64,000 bases of DNA. Source: Panicum virgatum (taxonomy: Eukaryota; Streptophyta; Magnoliopsida; Poales; Poaceae). Every line of letters starts with the position of its first letter. Positions within the stretch are counted from its first letter, which is position 1. This document shows positions 35,869 to 45,426 of this stretch, one piece after another. The notes beneath the pieces are model-generated. The model worked only from the letters and a program-made list of their open reading frames with translations. It did no database searches and was not told the origin of the DNA. The stretch lies in assembly GCF_016808335.1 (NCBI RefSeq), contig NC_053150.1:26246538-26310537 (forward strand), given 5' to 3'. The translations under genes and the position numbers were made by a program.

Positions 35869-35990
35869 GGCCAACACGTTGAGTTGGCCAGTAAAAAAAA
35901 AAGAGTCATGAAAGGCCAACACGTCGAGTTGGCCAGTAAAAAAAAAGAAAAAGAAAAATCATGACAGGCCAACACTTTGAGTTGGCTAGT
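35869..35990 (+). repeat. Three tandem hairpin/A-tract units after integrase
   Basis: GGCCAAC-(7 nt)-GTTGGCC hairpins occur at 35869-35889, 35914-35934 and 35967-35987 (the last with one end mismatch). Each is followed by AGTAAAAAA. Unit spacing is 45 and 53 bp because the A-tracts differ in length. The layout is terminator- or 3'-end-like and lies where the sense pol RNA and the antisense gene RNA converge. Confidence 0.75.
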
Positions 35991-36101
35991 AAAAAATATG
36001 AAAAGCGAACAGCCGATGTGTGACCATCGACTTAAGATGTTTTGAAAGAACAGTTACAAGTCTCAAATTAACAGGTGGTACTAATTCTCTCTTGAGCCTA
36101 T

Positions 36102-39058
36102 CTACTGGTTCAGGAATTCCACTATGGCATGGATGGCTTCAGTACAGACGGTGTCTGCTCGTGCTACAATCGCTTCGTCATCCTTGTCATCGCCTGTGAC
36201 TATCTGCCGACTCAAGGTGCTGATGTCTGCAAACTCTGCTTGTATCTGCTTGGCTATTTCCTGGGTTTCTTGCTTGGAGTTTGCGATGGAGGTTTCTTCG
36301 GCCTGGATGAGTTCTTTGGTGGTGCGGACCTTTTCTTCGAGTTCCTCCAGTTCTTTCTTCAGGAGGTTGAGTCGGTTCACGTTGGCAGACACGTCAGCTT
36401 TGATATCTAGAGTTGCCTTCTTCTGGTTGAGGGCCTTGCACTTTTGGGTAATGTCAGCTTTCAGAGAAGTTTGAGAGCGACGTGCTTCCATCCTTTGTTG
36501 TGCTTTACTGACTTCTATCCGAAAGAATGGGAGGTTGCTGGCCGACCAGAGCTTGATTTGCAATGACTCTGGAAGTTGGGATTCTATTTGCTCGAAGATG
36601 TTCTTTATTTTGCTGGAATCGTCAACCAGAGCGGTGATTGGAGCGGATAGAAGATCCTTGATGAGTTGAAGCTGATGTGTCAAGTTAGCCGATTGCTGCA
36701 GAGATAATGTTTCTGCTCCAGGGACAATCAGACCCATTGATGCCGGGTCGAAGGAAAGCAAACCTGAAATGTCAAAGCTCTATGGACATCTTTGGAGTTA
36801 GAACAAGGTGCATTTATGAAGTTATCGGCTGGTTCAGAATTGGTTTTGTAATGTCACCTGTTCTGGAGAAGAAGTGTTGGTCGGTTCGGGAGCAATCGTC
36901 CTATCAGAGCTGGTATTAGCGTCAAGAGCATCGACTGTATCAGCTTGTTCTTCGTTTATATCCATCAGTGCATCAGGAGTTGCAGCCGTCTCATGTTGAT
37001 TCAGGCCTTCTGCGTTGGAGGTTTCTTCAGCTGCATCCTGAAAATAGAATTACAGTCAACCAGAGTATATATGTCTGAAATAAAGAAGAAGTTCTTGAAT
37101 GATGAGTTACCTGGTTGGTGTTGGACTCTGATGGGCTCGGGAAAGTTGGTACTGGTTTCTTGATCACTCGCCTGTTGATCATCTTCCTTTTCTTGGTCAA
37201 GACTCGGGGGGCAACTACTGTAGAAGTTTGTTTTCGTTTGAAAGCCGACTGAAGTAAGTCTGGCTGGACAGTCATTATCACTTTCTTCATTGGTGGTAAT
37301 CCTTTGCAGAAAAGTACATCAGGAGCAGTTGGAAAAAGATGGAATGGTTCCCCAGTACTAGTCGTGGGTTCTGGGCCATCTTGTTGCTGCTAACAGGATG
37401 AGCAAGATTAGCCAATAGGAAAGGATAGAGGACTTAGGAAGAATAAAATGCACAAATTCAGTACCTCTTCCTCAAGGATTACATATTCAGGATAGATTTG
37501 CTGCAGTCGAGGACCTAGAGCTTTTCTGAAGACATGAGTTCTCCACATGTTCCACCAAGTATCAAAGCCGATTGATGAAGAGATAAAGAACAGATCGGCT
37601 GGTATTGGGATGTGGAGGTCATCAAACATGCTGTAGCATCTTGAACTGGTGAGACCATCGGGCAGATCGGCTCTGCTCTCCACCAAGTGGTGAATATGGA
37701 AGTGGGGAGGGACCTGTCCTAGACCAAGTTGCCGAGCTGCTACGACTGGCTGGTAAGATTCATAGCCTGGCTTGATAATTCTATTAGAGGTGCTGATGCC
37801 AACAGGAAGGAAGCTAGGTCGAATCATCAAAGAATACAGATGCCGAGTGCTGTCGTCATCAGCAAAGTTATCTAATCTAAAGGCAGTTGGGTTTTCGAAG
37901 GATTCAGATTCAGTAAATGGGAAGTAGAGGGGATTATCTAGTCCTTTGTAGAAGACTCTGAACCAGTTTGCTGCATCTATTGAGTTCAGTTTACTGCCGG
38001 GGAGACTGAATAAAGCTTGGCCATAGCTTGTGCATCTAATTGGTTTGCCACTCTCATCAGGGAAAGAGTTCTTGGTCAGGCCTTGGAAGTTGGGAATATG
38101 ATGCTGGAAGTACAGCTGTGCCCATAACTGAATGAACCACCAAGGGCCTCCAGTTCTCAGTTTCTTGTGGTTGAGCAGATTGGATGTCATTAAGTGGAGA
38201 TATCTATATGTTTCTCCAAGAAAAAGTTTGCCTAGGCCAGTGTGATTACCATGGGCCAGGTGATAGGCCAAGGGGAGATAGTTCTTAGTTGGAGCTAAAG
38301 AAGGGCCACAGAAGATGAAGTGCTCTAGCCAAAGATTTAAGAATGCTGTGTGTTCCTTCTCAGTCACTGGACCTTTTGTTTTCATGTGCTGACTCATGTA
38401 AGTACCCCAGTTTGTGCAGTTGACTTTGGAAGAAAGTTTAAAGGGGACTTCTGCCATTTTGTGAGCAGCAGGATTAGGAGAGCTAATGTCTAGTCCGGTG
38501 ATCATGACAACATCTAGCAGAGTAGGGGTCATGGGTCCGTGACCAAAAAGGAAACAATTCAGAGCATCAGACCAGAAATAGCCGATGGTTTTCAGAAGAT
38601 TTTCGTCTTTGTCAAGGGGTGACAGTGATAGGCTAAGTGCATCGGCTATGCTCAAATCTTGCCACAAGGGCATGTGGGTTTTTGCTACTCTGTTATACCA
38701 TGTTATCTAGCTTTCAGGTGGATTAGGCCAGGCTCTTAAGCAGTCGGCCCAGAGGTTCAAATCGATGTTTTGGCTCACAAAAGGAATCCTATTTGCTTCA
38801 CAAGATATCAAATCTGTGGGGGTTTCATGGGTTTGTGGGCCAAGACAGAAAGATTTTGGATTGGAGGGATGCGGCAGAAGGATGTATGACACCTGAAGTT
38901 CAGAAGTTCAGAAATATGCGTTTGGTGTCAAGTTTCAGAGTTTCAGTTTCAGAAGCTTAGTGAGTTGAAGAAAACTAAAAGATTAGGCCGAATATTACCT
39001 TCAGGCCATGGATTGCCGCATCGTTAGAGCTTGTTGTCTGAACTGCAGAATCCGCCAT
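36102..39058 (-). pseudogene. Antisense plant-mobile-domain gene of element 2, five exons
   Basis: I read five exons on the minus strand with GT-AG introns, all in phase 0: 39058-38999, 38892-37465, 37389-37111, 37037-36858 and 36779-36102. Introns are 106, 75, 73 and 78 nt. The start ATG is at 39058-39056 (M-A-D-S-A-V-Q). Exon 2 carries a plant mobile domain, as in transposon-derived PMD proteins (F-L-F-G-H-G-P-M-T-P-T-L-L-D-V-V-M-I-T-G-L, W-F-I-Q-L-W). Exon 3 is basic (K-K-R-K, R-R-V-I-K-K: likely nuclear signals). Exon 4 is acidic and Thr/Ser-rich. Exon 5 is a long coiled coil. The joined frame is about 874 codons with a single defect, a TAG at 38709-38707 in exon 2 that fits a CAG codon. 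Antisense ORFs of this kind are known in Tat elements. Their function is not established; a role in nuclear targeting or silencing control is inference. Confidence 0.75.
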
Positions 39059-39446
39059 GGTCGCAGATCTGTTGACTTAGGGTTTGATTGCTGGAGATTC
39101 TGGTTCGAATTCCGGCTGCCTGGAGGATTCTTGCTCGGATTTGTAGAGTTTGGTTTTCGAATTGCACTCGAATTTGAGGGTTCATCGAGTTCGGTTCAAG
39201 CTGGAAGCGATATTCTACTCTTGTGCGGGTTGCTTCTAGTTTGAATTTCGTTGGCTCTTGGATATTTATGGAAGCCTGATGCGTTGCCATCGGCTTTTTT
39301 TTGAGAAGTAAATGAAGACACACAAGATTGACGGAACTCGATTTCATTAAAGGAAAGTTTATTACAGGGAAAGCTGATTTTACAAAGGAATCAATCCTTC
39401 GGCTTTGTGATTCTACCCTTATGGTATTACTACTGTTCGTAGGTAC
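39059..39446 (-). promoter_or_regulatory. Spacer upstream of the PMD gene
   Basis: This 388-bp stretch lies between the two antisense genes. Read on the minus strand it has a TATA-like CATAAATAT at about 39262-39270, some 200 bp before the PMD start codon. It may be the PMD promoter, but the evidence is weak. No ORF is supported. Confidence 0.35.
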
Positions 39447-40010
39447 CTAGTACCTACGACGCTTGGGGCTTCGGGCTAGCACATTCCCGCTGCCGTTGTC
39501 GTCGTTGCCGTCGTCGTCGTCGTCGTTGCTGCTGAAGGCGCTGCTACCGCCTTCAGACCCGGAGTCGCTCCAGCCGCCGTCGTCGCCGCTGACCTCCTCT
39601 TCGCTGTCCTCCTCGGAGGACCCGAGGAACTGGAAGGGCTTTCCGCCCATCGGCTCGTCGTCATCGGAGGGGGAGTCGATCTCCTCTTCCGAGGAAGAGT
39701 CGACTCCGTCCGATGAGGGGTCTTCTTCCTCGTCCTTCTCCGACTCTTCTTGGAACAGGAGTCGGAGGTCTTCTCCTTCGGTCATGGGTTCGTCCTCCTC
39801 GGAGGCGACCCCGAAGTCGAACTCCTCTGCGTCCCAGTGCAGAGGAGCCAGCGCCTCGTAGGCTGCTGTTGGGTCCCACTCAGGGGTCGGCTCTCGGCTC
39901 TCTGGGATGGAGTCGATGGAGGAGGCCGAGAGGGAGGAAGAAGAAGAAGGGGAAGAGGAAGAAGAAGAGTCTCCGAACGAGTTGGAGCCGGAGGAGGAAG
40001 AGATGGCCAT
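39447..40010 (-). CDS. Antisense serine-rich acidic protein of element 2
   Basis: An intact 187-codon frame starts at ATG 40010 (M-A-I-S-S-S-S-G-S) and ends at 39447. It has a poly-serine N-terminus, a conserved-looking middle (P-T-P-E-W-D-P, A-Y-E-A-L-A-P-L-H-W-D, E-E-F-D-F-G), then long Asp/Glu/Ser tracts, and ends in the basic S-P-K-R-R-R-Y, a possible nuclear signal. A TATA-like box lies about 90 bp upstream. Similar proteins are, from memory, encoded at this place in other grass Tat elements. Low-complexity acidic proteins often bind chromatin or histones, but I have no direct evidence of function. The GC-rich repetitive composition also opens shadow ORFs on the other strand, which I discount. 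It is separate from the PMD gene because its own stop comes before any usable splice donor that I see. Confidence 0.65.
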   Translation of the reverse strand: MAISSSSGSNSFGDSSSSSSPSSSSSLSASSIDSIPESREPTPEWDPTAAYEALAPLHWDAEEFDFGVASEEDEPMTEGEDLRLLFQEESEKDEEEDPSSDGVDSSSEEEIDSPSDDDEPMGGKPFQFLGSSEEDSEEEVSGDDGGWSDSGSEGGSSAFSSNDDDDDGNDDNGSGNVLARSPKRRRY

Positions 40011-40099
40011 GGCTGTTGGAGGATTGGGGTGGTTTCTGTGCTACTGGCTTTGGGAAGAAGATGGAGTTTTGCTGTGAAGAGGAGCCGATGCAGAGGGAG

Positions 40100-40106
40100 G
40101 TTAAAT
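40100..40106 (-). promoter_or_regulatory. TATA-like box for the serine-rich antisense gene
   Basis: Minus-strand TATTTAA (plus TTAAATA) lies 90 bp before the ATG at 40010, a normal plant promoter spacing. It sits just inside the 3' LTR, so the gene has an internal promoter independent of the LTR. Confidence 0.5.
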
Positions 40107-40271
40107 AGTAAGAAGATAGAAGATGGATCGGCAGTTTCACATTCTGTGAGGAGCCAGTTGCAGAGATGTTGCGTCTTCCTTGGTGGTTGCAGTATGATTA
40201 ATGAGCATTAACGGGAAGATGAAGCGACGGATTGGTTTTGGAACTATCGTTGCCAAAACCAGGGGGGCATG
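40107..40271 (+). other. 3' end of the element 2 internal region with polypurine tract
   Basis: No gene. It ends with AAAACCAGGGGGGCATG (40255-40271) immediately before the 3' LTR. The AGGGGGG run is the likely polypurine tract for plus-strand priming. Confidence 0.7.
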
Positions 40272-41488
40272 TGTTATCGCCATAAATTAACAAGGTTAAT
40301 TTATGGGCCGAAAGCAAGATGGGCTTAAAGCAGAAGATTGAGGAAGGCTTGTAAATCGGCTCCTGCGTGAGCGTATGGGCCACATTGGCCGTGTATCCTT
40401 AGATTTAGTTCAAGATTAGAGATAGAGTCCAATCGGGACAAGATCAGTTTAGATTGTTTCCCAAGTCTCCGGACCATAAATATGTATCCTTTGTTATTTG
40501 TAAAGGAGAGTGTCATCACGACTCGCAAACAACAACTCTCGGCGCATCGCCACCCCTAATCCTAGGGTTTCAACCAAGTAAGTGCCATGCTGCCCTGATC
40601 GCTTCTTGCGATCAGGGCAGTATTGTTCTTGCTTTTACCTTGGTATTACTCGTACTGAAGTGTTTTTGATGGCGAGTAGTACTAGTTATCATGATGTTCG
40701 TAGCATGGTTTTTAGTAGATCTTTTATGCTTTGTTGCTTATCATCTGCGAATATCATGTTGTCTCTGTGCAGTCACGTTTCAATCTCTCGCTAGTTCTTA
40801 TCGCATAGAACTAGTCGCACAGGGACAACACCCTGCTTCTTTCATGTTTAGTAGATCCGATCTGTTATGGTTTGCTCTTATCTTAAGAGTTGGCATAATA
40901 TCTGCTGGGTTAGGCCTTGCAAACGCATTGGATGATCCGGTGGCGTAGTATATGCTTTATCTTAGCCTTGATAGGGATTGTTCCGGGAATCGGCTCTTGC
41001 TAGTTCTTAGGCCTCTGTTTTAGGTTGTGGTTTAGTCGTCTGTTACGTTCGCTAGGCCTAGTCACGTGTAGGATGTTCCGATCTAGTAGTGAAGCTGTTA
41101 CCATCGTGGATTAAGATTAATTAGACTTGATTGAAGCAGTTTTTATAGTGATTTGCTCTATTTATCATATCCGGATACAATCAGATCCCATCTGACACCG
41201 GGACTCGATCGGCTCTTCAAAGCCGATGCTAGAGTCGTCCCGGGGAGCCGACCACGGCTCGGACTTACGTTTACACGTGTCTTTGTATGCAGGAAACTGT
41301 TCGGAGCACGTCTACACCCTCCTGATCGGGTATAGGTCAGGTGGCACGCCCGGCTTTCACACATCCTCCGGGCGCGTGACGGAAATTGCGGGCCGTCGAT
41401 GAGGGAGCAGTGCTTGCCAGCGCACCAGCAACCTCCCGGCTCTTCGTGTTGCCCGTCGTTGCTCGCCGGTGGGTTTTGGTCGACAACA
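40272..41488 (+). repeat. 3' LTR of element 2 (1217 bp)
   Basis: It matches 27985-29204 with about 18 differences by eye, including a 3-bp indel (GAGAGCGGCGTC against GAGAGTGTC). The TATA box is changed to CATAAATAT (40475-40483). Both hairpins are kept. Confidence 0.93.
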
Positions 41489-41493
41489 GCACC
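41489..41493 (+). repeat. Target-site duplication of element 2, 3' copy (GCACC)
   Basis: It is identical to 27980-27984 and continues into satellite CAATCCACCCC. Confidence 0.95.
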
Positions 41494-44400
41494 CAATCCA
41501 CCCCATTGGACCCTAAACTCAAGATTTGGTGCGTTGCATAGTGTTTGGGTGCATTTGTTATGATTTCGTAACTGTATGAAACTCCGTGCAAAACAGTGTG
41601 AACTGGTGCAATTAATGCAAAAGTTCGTGCCACAAAGTCACGTCCGGATTTTTCGCAACAAACGCACCCAATCCATACCGTAAAACCCTAAACTCATGTT
41701 TTGGTGTGTTGTATAGTGTTTGGGTGCATTTGGGATCATTTCGTAACTCCATGAAACTCGATGCAAAATAGGGTGAACTGGTGCAATTAATGCAAAAGTA
41801 CATGGCACGAAGTCACGTCGGGATTTGTTGCAATGAACGCACCCAATCCACTCCATTGGACCCTAAATTCATGTTTTGGTGCGTTGCATAGTGCTTGGAT
41901 GCATTTTCGATCGTTTCGTAACCGCATGAAACTCGATGCAAAACAGGGTTAACTAGTGCAATTATTGCGAAATCTCGTGCCACGAAGTCATGCCAGGATT
42001 TTTCTCCACGAACACAACCAATCCACCCCATTGGACCCTAAACTCAAGTTTTGGTGCGTTGCATAGTGTTTGGTTTCATCTGTTATGGTTTCGTAACTGC
42101 ATGAAACTCGGTGCAAAATGGTGTGAACTGGTGCAATTAATGCAAAAGTTCGTAACACGAAGTCACGTCGGGATTTTTCGAAACGAACGCACCCAATCCA
42201 CCACATTGGACCCTGAACTCATGTTTTGGCGCGTTGCATAGTATTTGGGTGCATTTGGTATCGTTTCGTAACTGCATGAAACTCGGTGCAAAACAGTGTG
42301 AACTGGTGCAATTAATATAAAAGTACGTGCCACGAAGTCACGTCGGGATTTTTTGTAACGAACGCACCCAATCCACTCCATTGGACCCTAAACTCTTGTT
42401 TTGGTGCATTGCATAGTGTTTGGGTGCATTTGGGATCGTTTCGTAACCGAATGAAACTCGATGCAAGACAGGGTGAATCCGTGCAATTAATGCGAAAGCT
42501 CGTGCCACGAAGTCATGACGGGATTTTTCCCAACGAACACACCCAATCCACCACATTGGACACTAAATTCATGTTTTGGTGCGTTGCATAGTATTTGGGT
42601 GCATTTGGATCGTTTCATAACTGCATGAAACTCGATGCAAAATAGTGTGAACTCGTGCAATTAATGTAAAAGTACGTGCCACGAAGTCACGTCGGGATTT
42701 TTTGCAGTGAACGCACCCAATCCGCACCATTGGACCCTAAACTCATGTTTTGGTGTGTTGTATAGTGTTTGGGTGCATTTGGGATCATTTCGTAACTCCA
42801 TGAAACTCGATGCAAAATAGGGTGAACTGGTGCAATTAATGCAAAAGTTCGTGCCAAGAAGTCACGTCGGGATTTTTTTGCAACGAACGCATGCATTGGA
42901 CCCTAAACTCATGTTTTGGTAAGTTTCATAGTGTTTGGGTTCATCTGTTATCATTTCGTAACTGCATGAAACTCGGTGCAAAACGGTGTGAATGGTGCAA
43001 TTAATGCAAAAGTTCATGCCACGAAGTCACGTCGGGATATTTCGCAACGAACGCACCCAATCCACCACATTGGACCCTAAACTCATGTTTTGGTGCGTTG
43101 CATAGTGTTTTGGTGCATTTGGGAACGTTTCGTAACTGCATGAAACTCGATGCAAAACAGGGTTAACTAGTGCAATTAATGCGAAAGCTCGTGCCACGAA
43201 GTCACGCCGAGATTTTTCTCTATGAACGCACCCAATCAACCCCATTGGACCCTAAACTCATGTTTTGGTGCGTTGCATATTGTTTGGGTGCATTTGGAAT
43301 CGTTTCGTAACCGCATGAACTCGATGCAAAACAGGGTTACCTAGTGCAATTAATGCAAAAGCTCGTGCCACGAAGTTACGCCGAGATTTTTCTCTACGAA
43401 CGCACCCAATCCACCCCATTGGACCCTAAACTCATGTTTTGGTGCGTTGCATAGTGTTTGGGTGCATTTGGGATCGTTTCATAACTGCATGAAACTCGGT
43501 GCAAAACGGTGTGAACTAGTGCAATTAATACAAAAGTTCGTGCCACGATGTCACGTCAGGATTTTTCGCAACGAACGCACCCAATCCACCACATTGGACC
43601 CTAAACTCATGTTATGGTGCGTTGCATAGTGTTTGGGTGCATTTGGGATTGTTTCGTAACTGCATGAAACTCGATGCAAAATAGTGTGAACTTGTGCAAT
43701 TAATACAAAAGTACGTGCCACGAAATCATGCCGGGATTTTTCTCTACGAACGCACCCAGTCCACCCCATTAGACCCTAAACTCATGTTTTGGTCCGTTGC
43801 ATAGTGTTTGGGTGCATTTGGGATCGTTTCGTAACTGCATGAAACTCGGTGCAAAACAGTGTGAACCAGTGCAATTAATGCAAAAGTACGTGCCACGAAG
43901 TCATGTCGGGATTTTTCGCAACGAACGCAACCAATCCACCACATTGGAGCCTAAACTCATGTTTTGGTGCGTTGCATAGTGTTTGGGAGCATTTGTAATC
44001 GTTTCGTAGCATGAAACGCGGTGCAAAACAGTGTGAACTAGTTCAATTAATGCAAAAGTACGTGCCACCATGTCACATCGGGATTTTTTGCAATGAACGC
44101 ACCCAATCCACTCCTTTGGACCCTAAACTGATGTTTTGGTGTGTTGCATAGTGTTTGGGTGCATTTGGGATCGTTTCGTAACCGCATGAAACTCGATGCA
44201 AAACATGGTGAACTAGTGCAATTAATGCGAAAGCTCGTAATGCACCCAATCCACTCCATTGGACGCTAAACTCATGTTTTGGTGCATTGCATAGTGTTTG
44301 GGTGCATTTGGGATCGTTTCGTAACCGCATGAAACTCGTTCAAAATACAGTGAACTAGTGCAATTAATGCGAAAGCTCGTGCGACGAAGTCACGCTGGGA

Positions 44401-44540
44401 TTTTTCTCTTTGAACGCACCCAATCCACCCCATTAGACACTAAACTCATGTTTTGGTAAGTTTCATAGTGTTTGAGTTCATCTATTATCGTTTCGTAACT
44501 GCATAAAACTTGGTGCAAAACGGTGTGAACTGGTGCAATT
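41489..44540 (+). repeat. Satellite array III (divergent monomers)
   Basis: About 17 monomers resemble those of arrays I and II in their mixed type order. A deletion joint near 44238 (GCTCGT|AATGCACCC) removes roughly 35-40 bp, and a short monomer (GCATGCATTGG) lies near 42890. The array passes directly into the regular pentamer array at about 44.5 kb. Confidence 0.93.
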
Positions 44541-45426
44541 AATGCAAAAGTGTGTGCCACGAAGTTACGTCGGGATTTTTCACAACGAACGCACCCAATC
44601 AACCACATTGGACCCTAAACTCATGTTTTGGTGTGCTGCATAGTGTTTGGGAGCATTTGGGATTGTTTCGTAACTGCATGAAACTCAGTGCAAAACAGTG
44701 TGAATTGGTGCAATTAATGCACAAGTATGTGCCACGAAGTCACATCGGGAGTTTTTGCAACGAACACACCCAATCCACTCCATTGGACCCTAAACTCATG
44801 TTTTGGTGCGTTGCATAGTGTTTGGGTGCATTCGGGATCGTTTCGTAACTGCATGAAACTCGATGCAAAACAGGGTGAACTAGTGCAATTAATGCGAAAG
44901 CTCGTGCCGCAAAATCACGCCGGGATTTTTCTCTACGAACGCACCCAGTCCACCCCATTAGACCCTAAACTCATGTTTTGGTCCGTTGCATAGTGTTTGG
45001 GTGCATTTGGGATCGTTTCATAACTACATGAAACTCGGTGCAAAACAGATTGAACTGGTGCAATTAAATCAAAAGTTTGTGCCACGAAGTCACGTTCGGA
45101 TTTTTCGCAACGAACACAACCAATCCACCCCATTGGACCCTAAACTCATGTTTTGGTGCGTTGTATAGTGTTTGGGTGCATTTGGGATCATTTCGTAACT
45201 CCATGAAACTCGATGCAAAATAGGGTGAACTGGTGCAATTAATGCAAAAGTTCGTGCAATGAAGTCACGTAGAGATTTTTTGCAACGAATGCACCCAATC
45301 CACCCCTTTGGACCCTAAACTCATGTTTTGGTAAGTTTCATAGTGTTTGGGTTCATTTATTATCGTTTCGTAACTGCATAAAACTTGGTGCAAAACGGTG
45401 TGAACTGGTGCAATTAATGCAAAAGT

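Larger units (their letters stand above)
27985..41488 (+). mobile_element. Element 2: Tat-clade Ty3/gypsy element with antisense genes, defective
   Basis: The order is 5' LTR, primer site, gag, zinc-binding segment and protease, RT, RNase H, a second RNase H, integrase, a 4.4-kb 3' region with two opposite-strand genes, polypurine tract and 3' LTR. A duplicated (archaeal-type) RNase H and antisense extra ORFs between integrase and 3' LTR are hallmarks of the plant Tat clade (Retand, Grande, RIRE2, Cinful relatives). The perfect TSD and about 1.5% LTR divergence (roughly 18 differences by eye) indicate a young insertion. Yet the coding strand has at least two frameshifts, several stops and one internal deletion. 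Confidence 0.93.

Noticed and set aside
36763..36766. TTTCAG|GTTTGC as acceptor of the last PMD-gene intron
   Set aside because: It would put exon 5 in a frame with an early stop. The acceptor CCATAG|AGC at 36781-36780 keeps phase 0 and joins to the long coiled-coil frame.
39463..40211. Plus-strand ORFs of 131-153 codons over the serine-rich antisense gene
   Set aside because: They are complementary shadows of a GC-rich, TCC/GAG-repetitive coding region. The minus strand has the sensible composition, start and upstream box.
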